A stretch of 15,375 nt of DNA from an uncultured Haemophilus sp. (GCA_959600045.1 CAUGKJ010000005.1:1-15375); one strand, 5' to 3'; numbered from the stretch's first letter, positions 1 to 10,337 are shown. Notes: generated from the sequence alone by a model not told the origin. Translations and numbers: made by a program.

Positions 1-198
1 GCGCAATATCAAGATCCTGATGTTGCTTTTGCAGCAGGTATGTTGCCACACCATATTGGCGCAGTAAAAATGGCGGAAGTTGAATTAAAATACGGAAAAG
101 ATCCTGAGATGCGTAAGCTTGCTGAGAATATTATTAACGCTCAACAAGCAGAAATTGAACAAATGCAAAAATGGCTTAAAGTGCACAATAAAAAATAA
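1..198 (+). CDS. DUF305 family protein, C-terminal part (5' end outside window)
   Basis: An open frame runs in from the left edge for 65 codons and stops at TAA 196-198. The visible residues carry the DUF305 pattern: a Met-Leu-Pro-His-His-x-Gly-Ala block at residues 14-21 of the fragment, then a Met-Ala-x-x-Glu helix, and a closing helix with repeated Gln-Gln-Ala-Glu-Ile-Glu and Gln-Met-Gln-Lys-Trp-Leu. The family is usually exported and rich in His and Met, and some members are linked to copper handling; that role is family knowledge and not shown here. The N-terminus, including any signal peptide, is missing, so localisation cannot be judged. It converges on ispH across a shared terminator. 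Confidence 0.8.
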   Translation, partial: AQYQDPDVAFAAGMLPHHIGAVKMAEVELKYGKDPEMRKLAENIINAQQAEIEQMQKWLKVHNKK

Positions 199-206
199 AA
201 TAACAC

Positions 207-239
207 AAAAAAAGTGCGGTAAATTAACCGCACTTTTTT
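207..239. terminator. Bidirectional terminator made of an inverted USS pair
   Basis: A 13-bp perfect stem (208-220 with 227-239) surrounds a 6-base loop. Each arm contains a complete uptake signal core (212-220 and 227-235). A-runs and T-runs on the two flanks give a U-tract in either direction, so it can end both the DUF305 gene (plus) and ispH (minus), which converge here. Confidence 0.88.
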
Positions 240-246
240 AATCGAA

Positions 247-1191
247 TTAGTTCACTTCTTTTATTCTTAACTCTTTTGGCACTTCAAAGAACATATTTTC
301 TTCTAAGCCTTGAAGCTCTTCGATGCTATCCGCACCAAACTCTTTCAAGCGAGCAATCACGGATTGCACCAACTCTTCTGGTGCTGAAGCGCCTGCTGTT
401 ACGCCAATTGTTTCAACACCTTCAAACCAATCTGCCGCCACATCATTTGGATCATCAATTAATTTTGATTTCACGCCCATACGCGATGCCAACTCAGCTA
501 AACGATTAGAATTCGATGAGTTTTTAGAGCCTACAACCACCACTAAATCACATTGTTTCGCTAATTCACGCACCGCTTCTTGACGATTAGTTGTAGCATA
601 GCAAATATCGTTTTTATGTGGACCTTGAATCGCAGGATATTTATCTTTCAATGCACTGATAGTTTCAGCCGTATCATCGAGAGAAAGTGTGGTTTGCGTC
701 ATAAAGGTTAAATCATCATTTTCTTTAACCGGCAAACGAGCAATATCTTCCACGCTTTCAATTAAGAAAATACCACCTTCCTCGTTGTTGTACTGCCCCA
801 TTGTGCCCTCTACTTCTGGATGGCCTTTGTGTCCGATCAAAATCGCTTTTGTCCCTTTACGGCTCGCACGTGCCACTTGCATATGTACTTTGGTTACCAA
901 CGGGCAAGTGGCATCAAACACTTTTAACTGACGATCTTTCGCTTCTTGACGAACGGCTTGTGACACACCATGAGCAGAGAAAATCACAATGGCGCCATCT
1001 GGTACTTCACTTAATTCTTCGACGAAAATCGCCCCACGCTCACGCAAACCATTTACCACGAAACGGTTGTGCACCACTTCATGACGCACATAAATCGGTG
1101 CGCCATGAATTTCAAGCGCTAATTCAACAATGCTAATGGCTCGATCGACACCTGCGCAAAATCCGCGAGGATTGGCTAAAATTATCTTCAT
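247..1191 (-). CDS. ispH: 4-hydroxy-3-methylbut-2-enyl diphosphate reductase
   Basis: IspH (LytB) reduces HMBPP to IPP and DMAPP, the last step of the MEP isoprenoid pathway; it is a cytosolic [4Fe-4S] enzyme. The 314-residue product has the three cluster cysteines where expected: C12 in the N-terminal Pro-Arg-Gly-Phe-Cys-Ala-Gly motif, C96 in Asp-Ala-Thr-Cys-Pro, and C197 in Ile-Cys-Tyr-Ala-Thr. Substrate-site H41, H124 and the catalytic E126 (His-Pro-Glu-Val-Glu) are present. Length is normal for gammaproteobacteria. The ATG overlaps the lspA stop codon in an ATGA tetranucleotide, so translation is probably coupled to lspA. In E. coli an fkpB gene lies between lspA and ispH; here it is absent. 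Confidence 0.98.
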   Translation of the reverse strand: MKIILANPRGFCAGVDRAISIVELALEIHGAPIYVRHEVVHNRFVVNGLRERGAIFVEELSEVPDGAIVIFSAHGVSQAVRQEAKDRQLKVFDATCPLVTKVHMQVARASRKGTKAILIGHKGHPEVEGTMGQYNNEEGGIFLIESVEDIARLPVKENDDLTFMTQTTLSLDDTAETISALKDKYPAIQGPHKNDICYATTNRQEAVRELAKQCDLVVVVGSKNSSNSNRLAELASRMGVKSKLIDDPNDVAADWFEGVETIGVTAGASAPEELVQSVIARLKEFGADSIEELQGLEENMFFEVPKELRIKEVN

Positions 1192-1679
1192 TTTTGACCG
1201 CTCTTTTTATCACCTTTAAAGGCATCTAATGCTAATAAACCCGCACCAATACAAATCGCAATATCTGCCACATTGAATACCGGATAATGATAAATATCCC
1301 AATAAAAATCTAAGAAATCCACCACAAAACCGTTATACACACGGTCCACCATATTGGCTAACGCACCGCCAATAATCAGTGCATAAGCTGAGTTTTGTAA
1401 TTTTTGCTCTGCAGAATTCTTTTTCATAAAGTAAGCCAGCATTAAAGAAATCCCGATTGCTAGCACGATAAAGAAATATTTTTGCCAACCATCATGTTCA
1501 GCAAGAAAACTAAACGCTGCGCCATAGTTACGCACATAGGTTAAATTAAAAACGGGTAATAAGTTCACGCTTTCATAGAGATCAAAGCGTTGCACCACAA
1601 TATATTTAGTAAGTAAATCGAGGATAAATGCGACCGCACTTAACCAAAGGAATGAAAGTCCTGTTTTATTTTTTGTCAT
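1188..1679 (-). CDS. lspA: Lipoprotein signal peptidase (signal peptidase II)
   Basis: LspA is an inner-membrane aspartic protease that cuts the signal peptide of prolipoproteins just before the lipidated cysteine. The 163-residue product has four hydrophobic segments (about 10-28, 64-84, 96-113, 134-152). The catalytic aspartates are visible as D121 (Val-Val-Asp) and D139 (Phe-Asn-Val-Ala-Asp), and the conserved Asn-Tyr-Gly-Ala-Ala-Phe-Ser block lies at 51-57. The stop codon overlaps the ispH start by 4 bases. The start has no convincing Shine-Dalgarno sequence. Unlike the E. coli ribF-ileS-lspA order, glmU and its terminator lie upstream, so lspA probably has its own promoter in 1680-1760; I see only a poor candidate. 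A likely client, the YgiB-type lipoprotein, is encoded at 11478-12107. Confidence 0.97.
   Translation of the reverse strand: MTKNKTGLSFLWLSAVAFILDLLTKYIVVQRFDLYESVNLLPVFNLTYVRNYGAAFSFLAEHDGWQKYFFIVLAIGISLMLAYFMKKNSAEQKLQNSAYALIIGGALANMVDRVYNGFVVDFLDFYWDIYHYPVFNVADIAICIGAGLLALDAFKGDKKSGQK
1633..1641 (-). repeat. DNA uptake signal sequence (USS) inside lspA
   Basis: A perfect ACCGCACTT core lies inside the lspA reading frame, near its N-terminal coding end. Confidence 0.85.
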
Positions 1680-1761
1680 AGGAAATTATCTGTCTTTATA
1701 AATGGACGATGATTTTAACAACTCGAATAGCCTTTATAAAGCAAAAGGCATCAAATTATAA

Positions 1762-1785
1762 AAGGCGAACACATTGGTTCGCCTT
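1762..1785 (-). terminator. Rho-independent terminator of glmU
   Basis: On the minus strand, a perfect 9-bp stem AAGGCGAAC / GTTCGCCTT closes a 6-base loop 10 bases after the glmU stop codon and is followed by a T-rich stretch. It separates glmU from lspA. Unlike most terminators in this window, it contains no uptake signal. Confidence 0.85.
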
Positions 1786-1795
1786 GCAATGTTAA

Positions 1796-3166
1796 TTACT
1801 TTTTCTTCACCGGTCTTTGCCAACCTTGAATATGACGTTGTGGTACGCGAGTAATCACAAGCTCATCTTTCTCAATATTTTGAGTAATCGTTGAGCCCGC
1901 ACCAATAGTTGCACCATCTGCCACAGTAACTGGCGCGACTAACTGCGTATCTGAGCCCACGAATACATTGTTACCAATGATTGTTTTAAATTTATTCGCA
2001 CCGTCATAGTTACAAGTAATGACACCCGCACCGATGTTACAGTTTTCACCAATTTCAGTATCACCCACATAAGTAAGGTGGTTGACTTTGGAGCCTTTAC
2101 CTACAGTGGATTTTTTAATTTCTACAAAGTTACCCACATGGGTTTCAGCGGCTAATTCAGCACCTGGACGCAAACGAGAGAATGGACCAATCGCCGCTTT
2201 CTCACCAATTGTCGCATCTTCTAAAACAGAATAAGGCTTGATTTCAACATCATCACCAATGGTCACGTTTTTCAATACGCAACCTGCACCGATTTTTACA
2301 CGGTCACCCAAGCGCACATTGCCTTCCACAATTACATTCACATCAATTTCAACATCTTTACCGTGCTCTAATGTGCCGCGTAAATCAAAACGCTCAGGGT
2401 CAATCAACATCACGCCTGCAAGTAAAAGTTTTTCTGCCTGTTTACGTTGATAATAGCGTTCCATTTTGGCTAATTGTAGGCGATTATTTACCCCTTCAAC
2501 TTCCATAAAATCAGTTGCTTGAACAGCTACAATCGGACAACCATCTTGATGAGCTAAGCCAATTACATCAGTAATATAAAACTCGCCTTGTGCATTATTA
2601 TTATCTAAACGCGCTAACCATTTTTTGAAACTTGCACCATCTGAAACTAACACACCTGTATTAATCTCTTGTATTTTGAGTTGCTCAGGCGTTGCATCTT
2701 TTTGTTCAACAATCCCTACAACTTTGCCATTTTCACGTACGATTCGACCATAACCTGTTGGGTTATCTAATACGACCGTTAACACTGCGATACCATTTTC
2801 AGGTTTCGCATCGATTAATTTTTGCAATGTTTCCGGTGTAATCATTGGGCCATCGCCATACACCATTAAAACATTTTCATCATCACGGAAAAAAGGCATT
2901 GCTTGTTGCATAGCATGTCCTGTACCCAACTGTTCCGCTTGGAACACCCAGTTCACGCTTTCATTTGCCAAACGCTCACGCATTAATTCGCCACCGTGAC
3001 CATAAATCAAATGCACGTTTTCCGCACCTAATTGATTTGCCGTATCGATCACATGTTTGACCATCGGTTTTCCTGCCACTTTATGCAAGACTTTTGGTAA
3101 ATCAGAATACATACGAGTGCCTTTACCGGCCGCTAAAATCACCACGCTTAATGCTTTATTTGTCAT
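1796..3166 (-). CDS. glmU: Bifunctional GlmU: GlcN-1-P acetyltransferase / GlcNAc-1-P uridyltransferase
   Basis: GlmU makes UDP-GlcNAc, the precursor for peptidoglycan and lipid A, in the cytosol. The N-terminal uridyltransferase domain (about 1-229) has the Leu-Ala-Ala-Gly-Lys-Gly-Thr-Arg-Met nucleotide loop at 11-19, K25, the metal ligand D105 in Gly-Asp-Gly-Pro, and N227. The C-terminal left-handed beta-helix (about 250-456) shows hexapeptide repeats with Ile/Val-Gly spacing, the catalytic H363 in Val-Asn-His-Leu-Thr-Tyr-Val-Gly, and a basic tail ending in three lysines. All these residues fall at their E. coli numbers, and 456 residues is the family length. An AAGAGA ribosome-binding site precedes the ATG. 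The gene diverges from pyrG and ends in its own terminator. Confidence 0.98.
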   Translation of the reverse strand: MTNKALSVVILAAGKGTRMYSDLPKVLHKVAGKPMVKHVIDTANQLGAENVHLIYGHGGELMRERLANESVNWVFQAEQLGTGHAMQQAMPFFRDDENVLMVYGDGPMITPETLQKLIDAKPENGIAVLTVVLDNPTGYGRIVRENGKVVGIVEQKDATPEQLKIQEINTGVLVSDGASFKKWLARLDNNNAQGEFYITDVIGLAHQDGCPIVAVQATDFMEVEGVNNRLQLAKMERYYQRKQAEKLLLAGVMLIDPERFDLRGTLEHGKDVEIDVNVIVEGNVRLGDRVKIGAGCVLKNVTIGDDVEIKPYSVLEDATIGEKAAIGPFSRLRPGAELAAETHVGNFVEIKKSTVGKGSKVNHLTYVGDTEIGENCNIGAGVITCNYDGANKFKTIIGNNVFVGSDTQLVAPVTVADGATIGAGSTITQNIEKDELVITRVPQRHIQGWQRPVKKK

Positions 3167-3200
3167 AAATTCATCTCTTCTTTATAAAAAATTTGGGCGT

Positions 3201-3229
3201 ATTCTATCGTAGAATGGAGAATATGATAA
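3201..3229 (-). promoter_or_regulatory. Candidate glmU promoter with overlapping small palindrome
   Basis: On the minus strand, a -35 TTATCA (3224-3229) and a -10 TAGAAT (3201-3206) are separated by 17 bases, about 35-60 bases before the glmU start. The -10 is one arm of a perfect 6+3+6 palindrome, ATTCTATCGTAGAAT (3201-3215). Promoter call by consensus only. Confidence 0.45.
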
Positions 3230-3265
3230 GCCATTTAATTTTCATACATTCCTGACAAGACAAGA

Positions 3266-3294
3266 TTGTATAAAAATCTCAAATCCTGTAAACT
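3266..3294 (+). promoter_or_regulatory. Candidate upstream pyrG promoter (P1)
   Basis: TTGTAT (3266-3271), a 17-base spacer and TAAACT (3289-3294) would start transcription near 3301. That gives a leader of about 120 bases containing the long inverted repeat 3309-3389. The match to consensus is modest. Confidence 0.35.
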
Positions 3295-3308
3295 ATCCTC
3301 CCGTCTTG

Positions 3309-3365
3309 ATAGCTAATCATCTTTTTCTTTTATTTTTGACCGCACTTTTCAGTATTCTGCACAAA

Positions 3366-3389
<24 letters not shown>
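3309..3389. repeat. Long 17-bp inverted repeat upstream of pyrG
   Basis: Arms 3309-3325 (ATAGCTAATCATCTTTT) and 3373-3389 (AAAAGATGATTGGCTAT) are complementary at 16 of 17 positions, and the remaining pair (3314 with 3384) would be a G-U wobble in RNA. The 47-base loop contains an uptake signal. The structure is either a leader hairpin, if transcription starts at P1, or a pair of inverted protein-binding sites, if it starts at P2. No T-run follows the right arm, so it does not look like a simple terminator. Confidence 0.75.
3339..3347 (-). repeat. USS in the pyrG upstream region
   Basis: A perfect ACCGCACTT core lies within the loop of the inverted repeat at 3309-3389. Confidence 0.88.
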
Positions 3390-5062
<1,673 letters not shown>

Positions 5063-5083
5063 TTTACTGATAATTCAATAAAC

Positions 5084-5121
5084 AAGTGCGGTCAAAAATC
5101 CTTGTGTTTTTGACCGCACTT
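5084..5121 (+). terminator. Terminator of pyrG formed by an inverted USS pair
   Basis: A 15-bp perfect stem (5084-5098 with 5107-5121) closes an 8-base loop and contains USS cores at 5084-5092 and 5113-5121. The hairpin is very stable, but the T-tract after it is short and broken, so some read-through into the glycosyltransferase gene is possible. Confidence 0.75.
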
Positions 5122-5183
5122 TGTATTAATAAGAAATAAATTATCTATGTCTTATTCACTCATTTAATAATGGATAACTAAAA

Positions 5184-6119
5184 ATGAAACTTGCAGTAAT
5201 GTTACCCGCATACAATGCAGAAAATTTTATCACTGAATGTTTAGATTCATTGTTGAATCAAACCTTTAGTGATTTTTGTATTCTGGCAGTTAATGATGCT
5301 TCTACCGATAACACAGGTGACATTCTCGAAAGCTATGCGACAAAAGATGCTCGCTTACGTGTTTACCATTTACCTCAAAACCAAGGTGAACCTGCTGTCA
5401 TGCAATTTGCCATGGATATGCTTAACTATATGAATGTGGAATATGTTGCACGTATGGATGCCGATGATATTTGTGTGCCACATCGTTTTGAAAAACAAGT
5501 TCAATATTTAGATGAGCATCCCGAAATTGATATTTTAGGAAGTAATGCACTTCTCTTTAATGATGGGCAAACTGATAAAATGTCTAAAGTAAGTACACTT
5601 CCTCTTTTAGATAAAGATATAAAAGCACATTTTTCTTTAGCTCGTGACAATATCATTAATCCCTCTTCAATGTGGCGACATTCTAGTATCAAGGCACTCG
5701 CGATTAATTATGCCCAAACAGCCACAGCGCCCGATTTTCATATGTGGGTACAATGTGCATTACATCAAAAGAAATTTGCGAATTTACCAGAGCCATTATT
5801 ATTTTATCGGATACACCAAGGCCAAGCGAGTAAAATACATGACAAAATTAGCGAGTCTATTCAATACTCGATGGAGCTATGGATAAGTCATTTATTTCCA
5901 GAATTAACACCTAAAGAAGTCAGCTTACTGAGCCTTATACTGCACGGGAAAAGCATTAAATTACGTACTGAAGAGTTTGAAATCGCCTTTTCAGCTTATG
6001 ACAAAGTTCGTTCAAATAATGAAATCTCACTATTTGGTGAAGATCGGGAAACGATGTTTAGTATTTTAGATGCACATACACAATTCTTGAAAAAGCTTTT
6101 GTATCAAAGAACGCAATAA
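5184..6119 (+). CDS. Family 2 glycosyltransferase
   Basis: The 311-residue product has a GT-A fold signature: an N-terminal beta strand ending in Pro-Ala-Tyr-Asn (8-11), the Val-Asn-Asp-Ala-Ser-Thr-Asp block at 36-42, and the metal/nucleotide-sugar motif Met-Asp-Ala-Asp-Asp at 91-95. A Phe-Tyr-Arg-Ile-His element near 207-211 is typical of LPS and polysaccharide transferases of this type. No membrane segment is evident, so it probably acts at the cytosolic face of the inner membrane. In Haemophilus such enzymes usually add a sugar to lipooligosaccharide; donor and acceptor cannot be read from the sequence. It stands alone, with no other surface-glycan gene nearby. The ribosome-binding site is weak (GGA about 9 bases before ATG). 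It has no tetranucleotide repeats, so it is not phase-variable by slippage. Confidence 0.88.
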   Translation: MKLAVMLPAYNAENFITECLDSLLNQTFSDFCILAVNDASTDNTGDILESYATKDARLRVYHLPQNQGEPAVMQFAMDMLNYMNVEYVARMDADDICVPHRFEKQVQYLDEHPEIDILGSNALLFNDGQTDKMSKVSTLPLLDKDIKAHFSLARDNIINPSSMWRHSSIKALAINYAQTATAPDFHMWVQCALHQKKFANLPEPLLFYRIHQGQASKIHDKISESIQYSMELWISHLFPELTPKEVSLLSLILHGKSIKLRTEEFEIAFSAYDKVRSNNEISLFGEDRETMFSILDAHTQFLKKLLYQRTQ

Positions 6120-6142
6120 AGCTTTTACTTCATCAGACTACT

Positions 6143-6176
6143 TCCCCAATCTGAATAGGATTAGGGAGATTTTTAT
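6143..6176 (+). terminator. Probable terminator of the glycosyltransferase gene
   Basis: A 9-bp stem with one mismatch (TCCCCAATC 6143-6151 with GATTAGGGA 6159-6167) and a 7-base loop is followed closely by five Ts (6170-6174). It contains no uptake signal. Confidence 0.6.
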
Positions 6177-6189
6177 CCGTTTTAATATC

Positions 6190-6240
6190 AAAGTTCGGTC
6201 ATTTTTAGCCAAATTTTTTGCAATAACATCACCGTACTTT
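6190..6240. repeat. Decayed inverted USS pair between convergent genes
   Basis: AAAGTTCGGT (6190-6199) and ACCGTACTTT (6231-6240) each differ from the uptake consensus AAAGTGCGGT/ACCGCACTTT by one base, and in both arms it is the same position, the first G of the GCGG core. They face each other across 31 bases. It lies downstream of both the glycosyltransferase and the DUF4153 gene and may be a former shared terminator. Confidence 0.6.
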
Positions 6241-6251
6241 ACATATCTAAC

Positions 6252-8021
6252 CTATTTCTCAAAAATGGCTTCGACGGTTAATTCCTTGTAGTGATAGCCC
6301 TTTTCTTGAGTAAATTGCATTTCAAGTGAACCTAAATAGATAGCAAAACTTGGCGCATCAATTTTTAGTAAGTCTTTGCTGATTAGTTTAAGATCTGATT
6401 CCGCCAGTTTTTTCATTGAATCTAAATGATGTTGTTGAAAGACCTGTTTAATATGCTGATCCATATCGGTACAATATCTATCATGTTCTTCAACAAAACA
6501 AACTTCGGCTCGTTCTTTTGGCTCATTCTCTTCTTTTTTCGAGCTGTTATCGTCCACACGATAAAATTGATAGACTGGCACATGGATCCATTTTTTATAC
6601 GAACTCACATCAATTGATGACCATTCAAACTCAGCTTCTCTAACCGGGCTATTTTGCAGAGCCATAATGTCGCTATCATTGATACGGAAAGAATGCTCAT
6701 AAACATCCAATGAAATCAGTTCATTCGCTTTTTCACCATATCTTTGTACAAAGGCTTTTCGTTTATCCTCATAATTAGAGCCGTCATCAGCCCCTAAGTC
6801 CAAACGATGGACTAAATAATCAGATACATCATCTAATTCATTCCAATCTTGGCGTTCGTTTTCTGGCATATTTTCTAAACGACTTAAAAAATCCACATCA
6901 TCACGAATTTTTCCTTGTCCATCAGATAAATTAAGCTTTGTGAGTAAATGCTCAAAACGTTCCGTTTGGCTTTGGTAAGCGATTTCTTGTGGCTTCACTA
7001 CCCAAGTCATGGCAAAAATTGCGGTCATTACAACGACAGAAATCAAACGATATTGGCGAATTTTAGGGATGATTAAAATGGCATAAGCCACCGTAATCGC
7101 CGAGGCTAATGCCACTAAATAAATCCGTTGTTCAGTCCAAGCATAGGCACTAATTCGACGGTCAATTGCCAACCATAGCAGTACAATGGGCACAATGGAA
7201 AGGTATGGGAAAAACTTAAAGAAACTGTCCCAATTGGCTTTAACACTAATACTACGTAAAGCGTAAACACCTAAGCCTACAACTAAGTAAGGCAACGCAA
7301 TATTCGACACCATTCCTTTTGGCAACGCCCCTGCTAAGATAATTTTGCCCACATAAGCATAAAGTAGAACAGTAAAAATCATTAAGGCTGGCGCTAAGAT
7401 AAAATTTACTAAAATTTCAATGCTACGATTTAGCGTCATCTCTGTATTTTCTTGGCGCTGTTGAAAGACCAAAAAGAACAAAGGAAGGCAAAATGCGGTA
7501 ATTGAGGAATAAAGATGCTTTTGAAACCATTCACTAAAATCAATGTTAAATAATGTACTGATTGAAGCTAAAATTGCAGCGACCAAACCAGAGACGAGCC
7601 CCCAGCCAGCAATGGATGACGTGATGTAATATAGCGTCGTAAAATTACGATAAGTAAAGGCTTGATTGTTTCTGACAAATGGAAAGCCACATAATATCAA
7701 TAATACAATAAATTGAGCGCCCCAAAACTTAGGGCTATAAGCATAAAAATCAGCATTATCATTTACTTGCCAAATGGTGAAAACAGCAATGAGCGGCACA
7801 ATCCACGAAAAACGATACCAGGCATAAGGGCGAGATAAATAAATAAAGGCAAACAGAACCGGCTCAAATAGCCAATAAGCTAAATGATCTTTTTCTGAAT
7901 TCATATCCACAAACCAAATTCCAAGAGCAAACGTAGCAATCATGAAGATTTCAATCGGATGAGTTGATATCGCTGATTTTATTCGTGTTTTGGTTTGCTG
8001 AAAAAAAGTCGAAAGAGACAT
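6252..8021 (-). CDS. DUF4153-type multi-pass membrane protein
   Basis: I recognise this only as an uncharacterised membrane protein, probably of the DUF4153 family. With start ATG 8021 it has 589 residues. Roughly ten to eleven hydrophobic segments fill about residues 22-342 (for example 101-116, 132-157, 203-226, 270-286, 300-318, 325-342). A charged, probably soluble domain of about 245 residues follows, with two cysteines near the middle (Val-Cys-Phe, Tyr-Cys-Thr) and a Trp-Ile-His-Val-Pro-Val-Tyr stretch. The longer reading from a TTG at 8054 adds 11 residues but is less likely, because the ATG has a good AAGGAA ribosome-binding site. There is no enzymatic motif I can name. It is a lone gene, convergent with the glycosyltransferase and divergent from eno. 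The function is unknown. Confidence 0.75.
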   Translation of the reverse strand: MSLSTFFQQTKTRIKSAISTHPIEIFMIATFALGIWFVDMNSEKDHLAYWLFEPVLFAFIYLSRPYAWYRFSWIVPLIAVFTIWQVNDNADFYAYSPKFWGAQFIVLLILCGFPFVRNNQAFTYRNFTTLYYITSSIAGWGLVSGLVAAILASISTLFNIDFSEWFQKHLYSSITAFCLPLFFLVFQQRQENTEMTLNRSIEILVNFILAPALMIFTVLLYAYVGKIILAGALPKGMVSNIALPYLVVGLGVYALRSISVKANWDSFFKFFPYLSIVPIVLLWLAIDRRISAYAWTEQRIYLVALASAITVAYAILIIPKIRQYRLISVVVMTAIFAMTWVVKPQEIAYQSQTERFEHLLTKLNLSDGQGKIRDDVDFLSRLENMPENERQDWNELDDVSDYLVHRLDLGADDGSNYEDKRKAFVQRYGEKANELISLDVYEHSFRINDSDIMALQNSPVREAEFEWSSIDVSSYKKWIHVPVYQFYRVDDNSSKKEENEPKERAEVCFVEEHDRYCTDMDQHIKQVFQQHHLDSMKKLAESDLKLISKDLLKIDAPSFAIYLGSLEMQFTQEKGYHYKELTVEAIFEK

Positions 8022-8026
8022 AATGA

Positions 8027-8032
8027 TTCCTT
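8027..8032 (-). promoter_or_regulatory. Ribosome-binding site deciding the DUF4153 start
   Basis: On the minus strand, AAGGAA sits 5-6 bases before the ATG at 8021-8019. The upstream TTG alternative at 8054 has no comparable site. Confidence 0.7.
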
Positions 8033-8170
8033 TTTCAATGCTAGAAAGTCTCAATTAAGAATAAATAATTCGTCGTAAAATAATACGAAATTTCGGGCAA
8101 CTTTAACCAACTTTTGAAGGCAATTCCACTGAAATAAAAGAAATAATTGGCGAAAAAGAGATAAAAACTC

Positions 8171-8212
8171 ACCGCACTTTATTGAAAAACAAGATGCAGA
8201 TCAAAGTGCGGT
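8171..8212. repeat. Inverted USS pair in the DUF4153/eno divergent region
   Basis: Perfect 10-base arms ACCGCACTTT (8171-8180) and AAAGTGCGGT (8203-8212) flank a 22-base loop, with T-runs on both outer sides (8214-8219 on plus; the run of As at 8164-8167 on minus). No annotated gene ends here, since both neighbours start outward from this region, so it cannot be an ordinary gene terminator. Confidence 0.75.
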
Positions 8213-8221
8213 TATTTTTCC

Positions 8222-8250
8222 AAGACAAATTTCTAAATTTGCTTTATTAT
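8222..8250 (+). promoter_or_regulatory. Candidate eno promoter
   Basis: AAGACA (8222-8227) and TATTAT (8245-8250) are spaced 17 bases apart, with four and five of six consensus matches. Transcription would start near 8257, giving a leader of about 50 bases. That leader contains a 5-bp hairpin with a TTCG loop (8260-8273). Confidence 0.5.
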
Positions 8251-8293
8251 ATTCCCGTTTTAGGTTCGCCTAACTAATTTTAATTAACTTTAA

Positions 8294-9619
<1,326 letters not shown>

Positions 9620-9645
9620 TTCACGCTGAATTTACTATAAAATAT

Positions 9646-9679
9646 CACCGCACTTTGTACAAAAGTGCGGTGTTTTTTT
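9646..9679 (+). terminator. Strong terminator of eno made of an inverted USS pair
   Basis: An 11-bp perfect stem (9646-9656 with 9662-9672), a 5-base loop and a run of seven Ts (9673-9679) form a textbook intrinsic terminator. Both arms hold a full USS core (9647-9655 and 9663-9671). Its T-run ends only 11 bases before the next start codon. Confidence 0.93.
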
Positions 9680-9690
9680 AAGGTGTTTTT

Positions 9691-10329
9691 ATGAAGACAC
9701 AATCTGATTCACTTCTTACTGAACCTTGGTTATCTTGGGCCATCGAAATCCAAAGCATTGCACAAAACGGGCTAACTTATTGCAAAAATATCTATGATAT
9801 TGAACGCTATGAACGCTTGCGGGATTTGTCTGCTGAAATGCTCGCTTATAAAACAGCAATACCCAAAGAAACTGTCAAATCGTTTTTCTGCAATGGGGCT
9901 GGTTATCAAACCCCTAAAATCGATTCGCGCGCAGCTATTTTCAAAGATGATAAAATTTTATTAGTACAAGAAAATGATGGTCTTTGGTCACTGCCTGGCG
10001 GCTGGATAGATGTGCTAGAAACCATTCATAGTAATACGATTAAAGAAGTACACGAAGAAGCGGGGCTTAATGTTGAACCGACTTTCATTATTGCTATTCA
10101 CGAACAACATAAACGCAATTTTCCGCCTTTTGCGCATCCTGTACTCAAAACCTTCGTCATGTGCGAACCATTAAGTGGTGAATTTCAACCAAATAGTGAA
10201 ACCGTTCAATCTGCCTATTTTGCATTAAATGAACTGCCACCAATGAATGAAGAAAAAAATACGCCCGCACAGGTTGAACTTTGCTTTCAGGCACACCATA
10301 GTAGTCACTGGACTACACAATTTGATTAG
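9691..10329 (+). CDS. Nudix hydrolase with N-terminal helical domain
   Basis: Nudix enzymes cleave nucleoside diphosphates linked to another moiety, using Mg. The Nudix box is visible at residues 104-126: G104, E110, then Lys-Glu-Val-His-Glu-Glu-Ala-Gly-Leu at 118-126. The usual Arg of the REUXEE core is Lys118, a conservative change; E119, E122 and E123 are intact. Residues 1-70 form a separate, mostly helical domain like the N-terminal domain of the YjhB/CDP-choline or ADP-ribose pyrophosphatase group, so CDP-choline or ADP-ribose are plausible substrates; this is inference from architecture. The ATG has an AAGG site 7 bases upstream. It is the first gene of a tightly spaced run and lies directly behind the eno terminator with no room for a normal promoter. 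Confidence 0.88.
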   Translation: MKTQSDSLLTEPWLSWAIEIQSIAQNGLTYCKNIYDIERYERLRDLSAEMLAYKTAIPKETVKSFFCNGAGYQTPKIDSRAAIFKDDKILLVQENDGLWSLPGGWIDVLETIHSNTIKEVHEEAGLNVEPTFIIAIHEQHKRNFPPFAHPVLKTFVMCEPLSGEFQPNSETVQSAYFALNELPPMNEEKNTPAQVELCFQAHHSSHWTTQFD

Positions 10330-10337
10330 GATATACC

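Noticed and set aside
323..1136. Several open frames of 77-111 codons on the plus strand opposite ispH
   Set aside because: They lie antisense to a well-conserved gene, have no family features or ribosome-binding sites, and arise from the codon bias of ispH.
5184..6119. Phase-variable glycosyltransferase
   Set aside because: No tetranucleotide or homopolymer tract long enough for slippage was seen in or before the gene.
8022..8054. TTG-initiated N-terminal extension of the DUF4153 protein
   Set aside because: The ATG at 8021 has a good AAGGAA site at the right distance; the TTG has none and the extra 11 residues are not typical of a membrane protein start.
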